Positions 26,086-35,172 of a stretch of 64,000 nucleotides of DNA are shown piece by piece. Positions within the stretch are counted from its first letter, which is position 1, and every line of letters starts with the position of its first letter. Source of the stretch: Dokdonella sp. GTDB taxonomy: Bacteria; Pseudomonadota; Gammaproteobacteria; Xanthomonadales; Rhodanobacteraceae. The stretch covers positions 62,001 through 126,000 of the forward strand of contig JAHCAR010000004.1 of assembly GCA_019634795.1 (NCBI GenBank). The letters are read 5' to 3'. Under the pieces are notes generated by a model, which made no database searches, was not told the DNA's origin, and was given only the letters and a program-made list of their open reading frames with translations. The position numbers and the translations under genes were made by a program.

Positions 26086-26912
26086 CCTCGCTTCCCCCTC
26101 GCGCCCGCCGAAAGCTCGGCCTCGTCATCGACCTCGACACCTGCGTCGGCTGCCATGCCTGCGCGGTCGCCTGCAAGGAATGGAACGACGGCGGCGCATT
26201 CGGGCCGTTGCCTGATGCGGATCCGTACGGAGCCGAGCCGAATGGCGTCTGGTTCAATCGGGTGCATAGCTACGAAGTGGCGGGAATGGGGAATGGGGAA
26301 TGGGGAATCGGTAGAAGCCAAGCCCAAAGCACGGCTCCCTGCTCTTCAACCATTTCCGATTCTCCATTCCCCATTCCCGCTTCACCCCAGACAGTCCACT
26401 TCCCCCGCTCGTGCCTGCACTGCGAGACGCCGGCCTGCGTGACAGTGTGTCCGACCGGGGCCAGCTACAAGCGCGCCGAGGACGGCATCGTGCTGGTCGA
26501 CGAGGACAAGTGCATCGGCTGCCAGTTGTGCGCCTGGGCCTGTCCGTACGGTGCGCGCGAGTTCAGCGCCAGGCGCGGGGTCATGCAGAAGTGCACGCTC
26601 TGCGTCGACCGCATCTACAACGAGACGCTCGACGAAGCGGATCGCCAGCCGGCCTGCGTGATGGCCTGCCCGACCCGGGCGCGGCATTTCGGCGATCTCG
26701 GCGACGCCGACTCCGATGTCTCGAAGCTGGTCGCCGAGCGCGACGGCTACGCGCTGATGCCCGAGCTCGGCTACGCACCGGTCAACCGCTACCTGCCCCC
26801 GCGACCGCGTCGTGATGGGACGACGGCGGCGAAGGCACCCGCGGCCGAACCGATCGACACCGTGCAGATGTCGCCGCTGCTGCGCTGGGTCGACCGTGTC
26901 CTTTCGCGCTGA
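26082..26912 (+). CDS. soeB: Sulfite dehydrogenase iron-sulfur subunit SoeB
   Basis: A 276-residue electron-transfer subunit with four [4Fe-4S] sites: 'CVGCHACAVACKEW', 'CLHCETPACVTVCPTG', 'CIGCQLCAWACPYG' and 'CTLCVDR…CVMACP'. The sequence from 'RKLGLVIDLDTCVGCHAC' through 'NRVHSYEV' and again from 'TVHFPRSCLHC' onward follows SoeB. Between these two blocks lie about 35 residues encoded by an ATTCCC palindromic repeat (26281-26380), making the protein longer than the usual ~240. The first and last cysteine sets are undisturbed. It overlaps the methyltransferase by 4 bases; soeC follows after 12 bases. Confidence 0.92.
   Translation: MTSLPPRARRKLGLVIDLDTCVGCHACAVACKEWNDGGAFGPLPDADPYGAEPNGVWFNRVHSYEVAGMGNGEWGIGRSQAQSTAPCSSTISDSPFPIPASPQTVHFPRSCLHCETPACVTVCPTGASYKRAEDGIVLVDEDKCIGCQLCAWACPYGAREFSARRGVMQKCTLCVDRIYNETLDEADRQPACVMACPTRARHFGDLGDADSDVSKLVAERDGYALMPELGYAPVNRYLPPRPRRDGTTAAKAPAAEPIDTVQMSPLLRWVDRVLSR
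26281..26380. repeat. ATTCCC palindromic repeat inserted in frame in soeB
   Basis: The left arm of GGGAATG repeats (26281-26309) and the right arm of CATTCCC repeats (26358-26380) match the elements at 1293, 48256 and 48990. Here the element is translated as 'GMGNGEWGIG' on the left and 'DSPFPIPASP' on the right, with no stop in the soeB frame. Confidence 0.92.
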
Positions 26913-26924
26913 GACCAACTGACG

Positions 26925-27950
26925 ATGCGGCCGAGCTTCTCGATCATTTTCTTCACTGTCATGTCCGGGGCCGGGTATGGGCTTTGGATGATCGTCGGCG
27001 TCGCCCTGGCCTTGTTCTGGCCGGAGGTTTCGCCCGGCAAAGGCCTTACCCTGATGCGCTACCCTGGCCTTTACCTCTACGGGCTCGCAGCCGGATTCGT
27101 GCTCGTCAGCTCGGGACTGGTGTCATCACTCTGGCATCTCGGCAAACCCGCGCGCGCATGGCGGGCGTTTTCGCAGTGGCGCAGTTCGTGGCTTTCCCGC
27201 GAGGGTGTGGCCGCGCTTTTCACCTTCATTCCAGCAATCGGAATTGCCGTAATAGTGGCTCACGATGCATGGGTCATGCGCACCGTCGGGAACGAGTTCG
27301 TGATCGGCGGCACGTTCTGGTTCAGTACGACGGCATTTTCCATTCTCGGCATGCTGCTTGCGGTCGGCTCGATGCTGACCGTGTTCTGCACGGGCAATAT
27401 TTATGCCTGCCTGAAACCGGTGCGAGCCTGGCACAACCGCTACGTCGTCGCCGGCTATCTGCTGCTCGGCATCTACAGTGGTGGCCTGCTCGCATGGGCC
27501 CTGTGCAGCTTGCCCAATGGCCACATGCGCGGCATGCGCTGGCTGCTCGCCGGCATAGCCGTGGCCGCGCTGGCCGGGGCGTTGCTGAAACATTTTTACT
27601 GGCGCTTCATCGACCGCGAACCGGACGCGACCACTGGCGACGCCACGGGCCTGAAGTCCCTCGGCGTCGTGCGCTCGTTCGAACAGCCGCACACGGAAGA
27701 AAACTACCTGACCCACGAGATGGGATTCCGCATTGCCCGCAAGCACTCGCGCAAGCTGCGGCGGATTGCGCTCGTGGCCGGATTCCTTGTGCCCGCCGTG
27801 CTCGCCCTGCTGGCCTTGTTCGTTCCGGGCTCGTGGCGCGCCGGCGCCTGGATCGCCCTCGTGCCCGGCATGGCCGGCATCTTCGTCGAACGCTGGCTGT
27901 TCTTTGCTGAGGCCCGGCATACGGTCATGCTCTATTACGGCGCCCGCTAG
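26925..27950 (+). CDS. soeC: Sulfite dehydrogenase membrane anchor SoeC (DmsC/NrfD-like)
   Basis: A 341-residue inner-membrane anchor of the DmsC type with about eight hydrophobic helices, beginning 'FSIIFFTVMSGAGYGLWMIV'. It has the family's 'SSLWHLGKPARAWRAFSQWR' loop and 'SWLSREG'. It would pass electrons from SoeB to quinone. The soluble loop 'LTHEMGFRIARKHSRKLR' before the last helices is typical of SoeC. It begins 12 bases after soeB and ends the operon. There is no clear hairpin terminator before the DUF481 gene 150 bases on. Confidence 0.9.
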   Translation: MRPSFSIIFFTVMSGAGYGLWMIVGVALALFWPEVSPGKGLTLMRYPGLYLYGLAAGFVLVSSGLVSSLWHLGKPARAWRAFSQWRSSWLSREGVAALFTFIPAIGIAVIVAHDAWVMRTVGNEFVIGGTFWFSTTAFSILGMLLAVGSMLTVFCTGNIYACLKPVRAWHNRYVVAGYLLLGIYSGGLLAWALCSLPNGHMRGMRWLLAGIAVAALAGALLKHFYWRFIDREPDATTGDATGLKSLGVVRSFEQPHTEENYLTHEMGFRIARKHSRKLRRIALVAGFLVPAVLALLALFVPGSWRAGAWIALVPGMAGIFVERWLFFAEARHTVMLYYGAR

Positions 27951-28099
27951 CGCGGCTGCGGGCAGGCTGCAAACAATCGTTTCGGCTGCGACGCCCGCTG
28001 CCCTCGTTCACTTCGCATTCAATTCGGGCCGCTAGCATCCACGGCCATCGGGCCACTCCGGCACCGACGCCCATTCCCCAAGCAAGCAAGGTATCGAAG

Positions 28100-28861
28100 A
28101 TGAAGAACGCCCTTCTGGCGAGCGCCCTATTGCTCGCGATTCCCGCTCTCGTCCACGCCGAGGATGGCGAATGGACCGGTGCCGGTGAAGTCGGCTTTGC
28201 CGCCACTACCGGCAACACCAAGTCGCAGAATCTCAATGCGAAACTGGCCTTCAAGAAGGAGGATGCGCAGTGGAAGCACAACTTCTTCCTCAATGCGCTG
28301 CGCAGCAAGGGTGAAACCGACGGCGACTACAAACTGACCGCGAACCGCTACGAGGCAGGCGCCTCGTCGGGTTACAAGTTCGACGAGCGCAGCTACCTGG
28401 TCGGTGCCGCGCGCTACGAGAACGATGACTTCTCGCCGTATTCCTACCAGTGGGTGATCTCGCTCGGCTACGGCTACACGATCATCAAGAACCAGCAGAC
28501 CGAGCTGTCTGCCGAAGTGGGTCCAGGTTACCGCCGCCTCGACAAGCGCCCGTACACCGTGACTGCCGGAGACCCGCCGGTGACCACGATCATCGATCCC
28601 GATGTCGAAGGCAACGTGGTCGGCCGCGGACTGATCACCTTCAAGCACAAGTTCAACGACGTCACCTCGTTCGAGAACACGAGCCTGATCGAAACCGGCT
28701 CGAACAACACCTTCCTGCAGAACGATGCCGGCCTCGCGGTCAGCATGAACGAGAAGCTCGCGCTCAAGCTCGGCTACCAGATCCGCCACAACTCGGACGT
28801 CAGCCCGGGCAAGAAGAAGACCGACCAGCTGGTCACGACCAACCTCGTCTACAAGTTCTGA
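28100..28861 (+). CDS. DUF481 (YdiY-like) outer-membrane beta-barrel protein
   Basis: A 253-residue exported protein with a clear signal peptide ('NALLASALLLAIPALVHA'). The body of alternating strands has 'GEVGFAATTGNTKSQNLNAK', 'ANRYEAGASSGYKFD' and the terminal aromatic strand '…TTNLVYKF', as in salt-induced outer-membrane DUF481 proteins. The final Phe fits a BAM-recognised barrel. It is followed by a strong intrinsic terminator, so it is a single-gene unit. The function of the family is not settled. Confidence 0.9.
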   Translation: MKNALLASALLLAIPALVHAEDGEWTGAGEVGFAATTGNTKSQNLNAKLAFKKEDAQWKHNFFLNALRSKGETDGDYKLTANRYEAGASSGYKFDERSYLVGAARYENDDFSPYSYQWVISLGYGYTIIKNQQTELSAEVGPGYRRLDKRPYTVTAGDPPVTTIIDPDVEGNVVGRGLITFKHKFNDVTSFENTSLIETGSNNTFLQNDAGLAVSMNEKLALKLGYQIRHNSDVSPGKKKTDQLVTTNLVYKF

Positions 28862-28882
28862 AGACGACTCTCAGGCGCAACC

Positions 28883-28914
28883 AGGAACGGACCCGCCGGG
28901 TCCGTTCCTTTTTT
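28883..28914 (+). terminator. Intrinsic terminator after the DUF481 gene
   Basis: A perfect 12-bp stem (AGGAACGGACCC with its complement, 3-base loop) is directly followed by six T residues. It separates the DUF481 gene from the convergent hemC. Confidence 0.95.
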
Positions 28915-28922
28915 ACGTGCTC

Positions 28923-29840
28923 TCAGATCCTCGCCAGGATTTCCGCGGCGCCGCGTTCGAGCAGCAGCTCGGCCACCTGCTCGCCAAGGGCAGTGCCACC
29001 CTCGCGCCCGGACGACTCGACCTCGGCCCGGACCAGATCGCCGCTGGCAGCATCGCCGACCAGGCCGTACAGGACCAGGCCGCTTTCGGTTTCCATGCAA
29101 TAGCCGGCGACCGGCACATTGCAGCTGCCGTGCAGGCGGCGGTTCATCGCGCGCTCGGTTTCGACGCAACGGCGCGTGCCGGCATCGTCGAGCACCTCGA
29201 CGAGGGCAGCGACAGCGGCGTCACCAAGCCGTTGTTCGATCGCGATCGCGCCCTGGGCGACCGCGGGAATCCAGTCGGGTGCGACCAGTCGTGAGCGGAT
29301 GCGTTCGCCGAGCCCGAGCCGCTCGAGCCCGGCACAGGCCAGGATGATCGCGTCGTAGTGTCCGTCGTCGAGCCTGGCCAGGCGCGTGTTGACGTTGCCG
29401 CGCAGGTCGAGAAGGCTGAGGTCGGGACGCAGGGCGCGCAGTTGCGCCTGGCGACGCAGCGATGAGGTGCCAACCCGGGCCCCTTTCGGCAATTGGTCGA
29501 GGCGCTCCACGGCGTTGCTGACGAAGGCATCCGCGGCATCGGCGCGCTCGAGCACGGCGCCGATGGCGAAGCCCGGCTCGAGCTCCATCGGCACATCCTT
29601 GAGCGAATGCACAGCGATGTCGGCGCGATTTTCGAGCATCGCGATCTCGAGCTCCTTGAGGAACAGGCCCTTGCCGCCGATTTCGGAGAGCGGACGATCG
29701 AGGACCTGGTCGCCCCGCGTGGTCATCGGCACGAGCTCGACTTCGAGATCCTGATGGATGGCGCGAAGGCGCGCGGCGACATGTTCGGCCTGCCACAGGG
29801 CCAGTGCGCTCTTCCTCGTGGCGATGCGCAGGTGCTTCAC
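28923..29840 (-). CDS. hemC: Porphobilinogen deaminase (hydroxymethylbilane synthase)
   Basis: A 305-residue enzyme that polymerises four porphobilinogens into hydroxymethylbilane in haem synthesis. It shows '[15 protein letters not shown]', 'TTRGD', '[11 protein letters not shown]', 'HSLKDVPME', '[11 protein letters not shown]', 'LRGNVNTRL' and the cofactor-binding Cys in '[12 protein letters not shown]'. The start is GTG at 29840, overlapping the stop of the response regulator (GTGA), so it is co-translated with algR. Order algZ-algR-hemC is conserved in pseudomonads and xanthomonads. Confidence 0.96.
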   Translation of the reverse strand: MKHLRIATRKSALALWQAEHVAARLRAIHQDLEVELVPMTTRGDQVLDRPLSEIGGKGLFLKELEIAMLENRADIAVHSLKDVPMELEPGFAIGAVLERADAADAFVSNAVERLDQLPKGARVGTSSLRRQAQLRALRPDLSLLDLRGNVNTRLARLDDGHYDAIILACAGLERLGLGERIRSRLVAPDWIPAVAQGAIAIEQRLGDAAVAALVEVLDDAGTRRCVETERAMNRRLHGSCNVPVAGYCMETESGLVLYGLVGDAASGDLVRAEVESSGREGGTALGEQVAELLLERGAAEILARI

Positions 29841-30571
29841 AGCGTTCGCACCAGCTTGCGCAGTGCCGGCAGGTTGCGCCGGCTGACTTCGAGTTCGGCG
29901 TCGACATTTTCGAGCCGGGCCAGCACGCGGCCGTCGGCCGTGCGGTCGAGGCCGGACAACTTGTCGAGTGCGACCAGGCAGTTGCGGTGGATGCGCACGA
30001 AGCGCGTGCCGAATTCGGACTCGAGCGACTTCAAGGGTTCCTCGATCAGCACTTCGCTTCCGGCATGATGCACGATCACGTATTTGTCCTCGGCCAGCAG
30101 GTAGTCGATTTCGGCGATCGGAACCAGCACCAGGTTGCCGCGGACCCGGGCGCAAAGATGGCTGCGCTCGCGTGGCGCAGCTTCGTTGCGCTCGATCATC
30201 CGCAGCGCTTCGCGATTGAAGCGGCCGGCGCGGTCGATGGCCGTGCGCAGGCGCTCGGCACGGATCGGCTTGAGCAGGTAGTCGACCGCGTTGGCATCGA
30301 ACGCGGCCAGCGCGTGTTCGTCGTAGGCGGTGCAGAAGACGATGGCCGGGGCGTTCTCGAATTCGCCCAGATGGCGCGCCGCCTCGAGTCCATCCATGCG
30401 CGGCATGCGGATGTCGAGCAGGACGAGATCCGGCTTCAAGCGTTCGACCGCTTCGATCGCCTCGCGACCGTCGCTGGCTTCGCCGACCACCTCGATCGAA
30501 TCAAGCGCGCCGAGCAGATCGGCCAGTCGCTCCCGCGCCAGTGGCTCGTCATCGACAATCAACGCTTTCAT
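29837..30571 (-). CDS. algR: LytTR response regulator AlgR
   Basis: A 244-residue cytoplasmic response regulator. The receiver domain (1-120) has the acidic pair in '[10 protein letters not shown]', phospho-acceptor Asp in '[14 protein letters not shown]' and Lys in 'YLLKPI'. The C-terminal LytTR DNA-binding domain (about 140-240) contains '[20 protein letters not shown]' and '[12 protein letters not shown]'. AlgR relatives control exopolysaccharide, motility and virulence genes. It overlaps both algZ and hemC. Confidence 0.93.
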   Translation of the reverse strand: MKALIVDDEPLARERLADLLGALDSIEVVGEASDGREAIEAVERLKPDLVLLDIRMPRMDGLEAARHLGEFENAPAIVFCTAYDEHALAAFDANAVDYLLKPIRAERLRTAIDRAGRFNREALRMIERNEAAPRERSHLCARVRGNLVLVPIAEIDYLLAEDKYVIVHHAGSEVLIEEPLKSLESEFGTRFVRIHRNCLVALDKLSGLDRTADGRVLARLENVDAELEVSRRNLPALRKLVRTL

Positions 30572-31605
30572 GGTTTGGTTTCGTCAGGCATGCGCACAGT
30601 CACCGTGAATTCCCCGCGCGCCGGTTGCACGACCAGGGCGCCCTTGTCGCCGAAATGGTACGCGATGCGCGCCCGCACGTTGCCGAGTGCATGCGCATTG
30701 CGCGGTTGTGCCGCATCGTCGGGAACCGGATTGTGCACGACGATTTCCACCTCGCCATCCCGGCGTCGCCCGCGGATGCTCAGGGTACCGCCTTGCGGCA
30801 GACGCTGAATGCCGTGATAGACCGCATTCTCGACCAGCGGCTGCAGCAACAGCGGCGGCATCGGCAGATCGCGCGGAAGGCCCGCGACATCGAGATCGAC
30901 CTTCAGGCGATCGCCGAGGCGCAGGCCTTCGATGCGCAGGTAGTGGCCGATCAGATCGAGTTCCTCGCCGAGCGTGGCCAGGGTTTCGCGCGTGCCTAGG
31001 GCGGCGCGGAACAGATCGGACAGGTCCTCGACGGCGCGCTCGGCCTCCAGCGGCCGCTTGCGGATCAGACTGGCGATCGTGTTCATGCTGTTGAACAGGA
31101 AGTGCGGCCGGATGCGCGCCTGCAGCGCATCGACCTGGGCCTTGGCCGCGGCATGCACGCGCTCCTGCCACAGTTCGCGGATGTAGAGGTAGCGCAGCAG
31201 TGCTGCGGCGATCAGTGCGCAGATCGCGGCGTTGCCGAGGGAAAATCGCCAGCCCGCACCGGCCGGCGCGGTCAGGCCGAGACCCAGGGCGTGGTCCATC
31301 GAATAGACGACCGCGCTGCCGAGCGCTGTGGTAACCACGGCCAGCAGCCACGCCGCCACGAAGCCCCAGCGCACCGGCAGGCGCTCGAGCGATTCCCGCG
31401 ATGAGCACAGGACCACGGCGTTGAGCAAGGCCAGCCATTGCACGAAGACACTGGCAATGGCGAGCTCGCTGACCCACGAGCGCGCGACCCTATCCGGCGC
31501 CATCGCAATGACGAGGGCGACAATTTCGGCGACCACCATCAAGGCGTACAGGGTCGGCAGGCTGCAGAACTGCGGCAACCAGCGATGCTTTTCGGCTTCG
31601 GCCAT
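30568..31605 (-). CDS. algZ: LytS/AlgZ-type sensor histidine kinase
   Basis: A 345-residue membrane kinase with four to six N-terminal hydrophobic helices (about 15-140). The His_kinase domain has the phospho-acceptor in 'ARIRPHFLFNSMNTIASL' and an ATPase with N-box 'PLLLQPLVENAVYHGI'. This unorthodox type (FimS/AlgZ) pairs with AlgR, whose gene overlaps its stop by ATGA. The ligand is unknown. The promoter should lie between 31606 and 31751. Confidence 0.92.
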   Translation of the reverse strand: MAEAEKHRWLPQFCSLPTLYALMVVAEIVALVIAMAPDRVARSWVSELAIASVFVQWLALLNAVVLCSSRESLERLPVRWGFVAAWLLAVVTTALGSAVVYSMDHALGLGLTAPAGAGWRFSLGNAAICALIAAALLRYLYIRELWQERVHAAAKAQVDALQARIRPHFLFNSMNTIASLIRKRPLEAERAVEDLSDLFRAALGTRETLATLGEELDLIGHYLRIEGLRLGDRLKVDLDVAGLPRDLPMPPLLLQPLVENAVYHGIQRLPQGGTLSIRGRRRDGEVEIVVHNPVPDDAAQPRNAHALGNVRARIAYHFGDKGALVVQPARGEFTVTVRMPDETKP

Positions 31606-31751
31606 GCCGGCTCCCCAGGCAAATGCGATGCGTCGAACGACAGGGTCGGCGGCGCTGTCCGTGCAGGAACCCGATCCACTTCACCCAGCTCGCAGCTCCT
31701 GCCCGCAAAGCTTCCATCATGCCGGCCCGACAATCCAGCCGGCGATGCAGC

Positions 31752-32426
31752 TCAAGCGACCGCTGGTGCCATTCGCTCGCCCAGCCAGGTACGCAGGTCG
31801 CGGATTTCCTCGGTGCAGACCTGATGGGCCATCGCATAGCTGTGCCAGTCGACGCGGTAGCCGTGGGCGCGCAGGAAATCGCGACTGAGCATGCCGAGGG
31901 TTTGCGGAACGACCGGATCGAGGCTGCCATGGGCGAGGAAGATCGGCACATCGGCATTGGCTTCGGAGCGTTCTGCTTCGAGCTGCTGTTCCAGAGGCAG
32001 GTAGCCGGACAGGGCAATGATGCCGGCCAGCGGCTGGGAGTGGCGCAGGCCGCCGGACAGGACCATCGCCGCGCCCTGCGAGAACCCGGCCAGGAAGATG
32101 CGCGTGGACGGAATGCCACGCTCGACCTCGCGCGCGATCAGGGCCTCGAGCTGGGTCATCGAAGTGCGGATTCCGGCCTCGTCCTGACGCTGGGCGATTT
32201 CCATGCCGGTGATGTCGTACCAGGCGCGCATGGTCATGCCGCCATTGATCGTGATCGGTCGCCGCGGCGCGTGCGGAAACACGAAGCGGATCGGCGGCCA
32301 GCCGGGGGCGACCAGTTCCGGCACGATCGGCCCGAAATCGTTGCCATCTGCGCCGAGGCCATGCAGCCAGATCACCGCGAACGTCGGATTCGGGCCGGTT
32401 TCGGTTTGTACGCAATCGAGCAGCAT
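31752..32426 (-). CDS. Carboxylesterase/phospholipase family alpha/beta hydrolase
   Basis: A 224-residue cytoplasmic hydrolase of the acyl-protein-thioesterase-like family. It has the 'VIWLHGLGADGNDF' oxyanion strand, nucleophile Ser in 'LAGFSQGAAM', Asp in 'GSLDPVV' and His in 'AMAHQV'. The start at 32426 follows AGGAAG. The natural substrate is unknown; relatives cleave short-chain esters or lysophospholipids. Confidence 0.9.
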   Translation of the reverse strand: MLLDCVQTETGPNPTFAVIWLHGLGADGNDFGPIVPELVAPGWPPIRFVFPHAPRRPITINGGMTMRAWYDITGMEIAQRQDEAGIRTSMTQLEALIAREVERGIPSTRIFLAGFSQGAAMVLSGGLRHSQPLAGIIALSGYLPLEQQLEAERSEANADVPIFLAHGSLDPVVPQTLGMLSRDFLRAHGYRVDWHSYAMAHQVCTEEIRDLRTWLGERMAPAVA

Positions 32427-32606
32427 GTTGGCTTCCTGAAATGATCGACGCGGCAGGCTGCCCGAATTGGCCACGGATGCCAAGCACCGGGCGGTTCGGG
32501 TCTGGGCAAGGCAGTGGCGACTTCGGCCCTGCTGACTTTCGGCGCATGGCCAGGCCACCGCCTGCGGTTATGCTGTATGGCTTGCGACCCGATGGAGATA
32601 CTGCCG

Positions 32607-35006
32607 ATGCCCCGTTTCGCCGCTGCATCCCTGCTTGCGCTGGTCTGTGTGCTCGCCGCCCCGGCGCGCGCCATCACCCTGGATCAGGCCATGGCCGATC
32701 CGGACTGGATCGGCGCACCGGTCGAAGCGCCCTACTGGAGCGTCGACGGCAAATCGATCTACTACAACCTCAAGCGCAAGGGCTCGAGCGTGCGCGACCT
32801 GCATCGCGTCGACCTGGCCGGCTCGACCGATGTCGTCGTCGATCCCGCGGCGATGGCGGGCGCCGATGGCCCGCGTGCCGTATTCGACAATGCGCGCACC
32901 CGCGCCGCATTCGTGCGCAATGGCGACGTGTTCCTGCGCGAGATCGGCAGCGGACGCCTGACCCAGGTCACGCAAACGACCGAGAAGGAGACCTCGCCGC
33001 AGTTCTCCGCGGATGGCCGGGCGCTGCAGTTCCGCGTCGACAACGACTGGTTCAGCCATGACATCGCCAGCGGCGTGACCGGGCCGGCGGCGATCCTTCG
33101 CGCCGAAAAGGATCCGGACAGCAAGAAACCCGACGACCTCGGCGAACTGCAATTGCGCCTGTTCTCGACCCTGCGCGAGATCAGGGACGATCGCGAGGCA
33201 AAGAAGGCAAGCGAGGAGTCCTTCCGCAAGGGCGACCCGACGCGGACGCCGCTGCCGTTCTATCTCGGCGACGATGTGGCCATCGATGGTACCTCACTGT
33301 CACCTGACGGACGTCATCTGGTGGTCGTGACCAAGCCCAAGTCCTACGACGAGGGCAAGATCGGCAAGCTCCAGCACTATGTGACCGAATCGGGTTACGA
33401 GGAGCAGGAAGATGAGCGCGTCCGCGTGGGTCGCAATGCGCCGGCGCCGAACAAGCTGTGGCTGCTCGATCTCGATGCGCACGAGGCGCGGGAATTGTCA
33501 CTGGCCGACCTGCCCGGCAGCAGCGACGACCCGCTGAAAAAGGTTCGCGAGGAAAACCGGTCCGCCGATGAACAGCGCGGCAAGGGCAAGGACCCGGGCC
33601 GCAAGGAAAAGAAGTCCGGCAAAGCCGAGGTTCGCGCGATGACGGTCCCGGACATCGTCTGGAGCCGCGACGGAGGCCAGGTGGCGATCCAGTTGCGTGC
33701 GATCGACAACAAGGACCGCTGGATCGCCACGGTCGACTTCGCCAAGGGCAAGCTGGTCAGCCAGCACCGCCTGACCGATCCGGCCTGGATCAACTGGAAC
33801 TTCAACGATTTCGGCTGGACGCCGGATGGTCAGATGTTGTGGTACCTGTCCGAGGAGAGTGGCTATTCGCAACTCTACGTGAAGCGGCCCGGCGCTCGGG
33901 CGACGGCGCTGACTTCCGGAAAGTTCGAGATCGCCGAACCGGAGCTTTCGGCCGATGGCCGCTGGTTCTTTGTGCGCGCCAACGTCGAGGCGCCCTATTC
34001 CTACGACGTGTTCCGGGTCGCCTCGACGGGCGGCGCGCTGCAACAGGTCTCGCGCTCCGGCGGTGGGCTCGATGGCTTCCTGCTGTCGCCAGATGGCAGT
34101 CGCCTCGCCCTGCTGCAGTCCGGCCCCTACCTGCCCGCGCAACTGGCCGTGCAGGATGCCGCGGGTGGCAGTGCGCGATCGCTGACCGATACGCGCACTC
34201 CGGAATACAAGGCGCTTGCCTGGCCCAAACTCGACATCGTCCAGGTGCCTTCGACGCACGTCGCGCGCCCGATCTACGCCAAGTTCTACAAGCCGGCCGA
34301 TTTCGATCCGTCGAAGAAATATCCGGCCGTGCTGTTCGTGCACGGCGCCGGCTACACGCAAAACGTGCACCTGAGTTATCCGTACTACTTCCGCGAGCAG
34401 ATGTTCCACAACCTGCTGACCGAAAAGGGCTATCTGGTCCTCGACATGGACTATCGCGCCTCCGAAGGCTATGGCCGCGACTGGCGCACGGCAATCTACC
34501 GCCAGATGGGCCATCCCGAACTCGAGGACCTGGTGGATGGCGTCAACTGGCTGGTCGCCAACGAATCGGTCGACAGCGAGCGTGTCGGCCTCTATGGCGG
34601 TTCCTACGGCGGCTTCATGAGCCTGATGGCGATGTTCCGCGCACCTGAGGTCTTCGCCGCCGGCGCGGCATTGCGCCCGGTCACCGACTGGACCTCCTAC
34701 AACCACGAGTACACCTCGAACATCCTCAACACGCCGCAGATCGACCCGATCGCCTATCGCCGCTCCTCGCCAATCGAGTTTGCGGACGGACTCAAGGGCG
34801 GCCTGCTGATCGCCCACGGCATGATCGACGACAATGTGCTCTACCAGGATTCGGTGCGCCTGTTCCAGCGACTCATTGAGCTGCACAAGGACGACTTCGA
34901 ACTCGCCGGCTACCCGCTCGAGCGCCACGGCTTCGTCCATGCCGATTCCTGGCACGATGAATACCGGCGCATCCTCAAGCTGTTCGACACGCATCTGCGC
35001 CGCTGA
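32607..35006 (+). CDS. Secreted S9 family prolyl oligopeptidase (DPP IV/acylaminoacyl peptidase-like)
   Basis: A 799-residue exported serine peptidase. The ATG at 32607 follows GGAGAT and gives a signal peptide ('FAAASLLALVCVLAAPARA'). A seven-bladed propeller of WD-like strands fills about residues 30-520, with a charged Lys/Glu-rich insert near 310-345. The alpha/beta hydrolase domain has nucleophile Ser in 'GLYGGSYGGFMSLM', Asp in 'GMIDDNVLYQDS' and His in 'ERHGFVHADSW'. It cleaves short peptides; exact specificity is not shown. A bidirectional terminator follows. Confidence 0.94.
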   Translation: MPRFAAASLLALVCVLAAPARAITLDQAMADPDWIGAPVEAPYWSVDGKSIYYNLKRKGSSVRDLHRVDLAGSTDVVVDPAAMAGADGPRAVFDNARTRAAFVRNGDVFLREIGSGRLTQVTQTTEKETSPQFSADGRALQFRVDNDWFSHDIASGVTGPAAILRAEKDPDSKKPDDLGELQLRLFSTLREIRDDREAKKASEESFRKGDPTRTPLPFYLGDDVAIDGTSLSPDGRHLVVVTKPKSYDEGKIGKLQHYVTESGYEEQEDERVRVGRNAPAPNKLWLLDLDAHEARELSLADLPGSSDDPLKKVREENRSADEQRGKGKDPGRKEKKSGKAEVRAMTVPDIVWSRDGGQVAIQLRAIDNKDRWIATVDFAKGKLVSQHRLTDPAWINWNFNDFGWTPDGQMLWYLSEESGYSQLYVKRPGARATALTSGKFEIAEPELSADGRWFFVRANVEAPYSYDVFRVASTGGALQQVSRSGGGLDGFLLSPDGSRLALLQSGPYLPAQLAVQDAAGGSARSLTDTRTPEYKALAWPKLDIVQVPSTHVARPIYAKFYKPADFDPSKKYPAVLFVHGAGYTQNVHLSYPYYFREQMFHNLLTEKGYLVLDMDYRASEGYGRDWRTAIYRQMGHPELEDLVDGVNWLVANESVDSERVGLYGGSYGGFMSLMAMFRAPEVFAAGAALRPVTDWTSYNHEYTSNILNTPQIDPIAYRRSSPIEFADGLKGGLLIAHGMIDDNVLYQDSVRLFQRLIELHKDDFELAGYPLERHGFVHADSWHDEYRRILKLFDTHLRR

Positions 35007-35123
35007 CTGGCGCCGGCAGGCGATCCGGCCAGCCGAGGAACGGACCGGCCCGGCCGCCAGCCAGGGCCGCGCTTCTTGGGTCGGTCGAATGCTCACCGGC
35101 CCGCCCCTGCGTAGCGACGGACC

Positions 35124-35157
35124 AAAAAAAAACCCCGCTGAAGCGGGGTTTTTTTCG
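35124..35157. terminator. Bidirectional intrinsic terminator
   Basis: A short GC stem (AACCCCGCT/AGCGGGGTT, 35131-35150) is flanked by nine A on the left and seven T on the right. It can stop transcription of both the S9 peptidase (plus) and the exported protein at 35173 (minus). Confidence 0.93.
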
Positions 35158-35172
35158 ATCCAGCAGATCGGA

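Noticed and set aside
29119-29154. Haem-locus riboswitch or attenuator near hemC
   Set aside because: The region is coding sequence of hemC; no conserved leader structure is visible between algR and hemC because the genes overlap.
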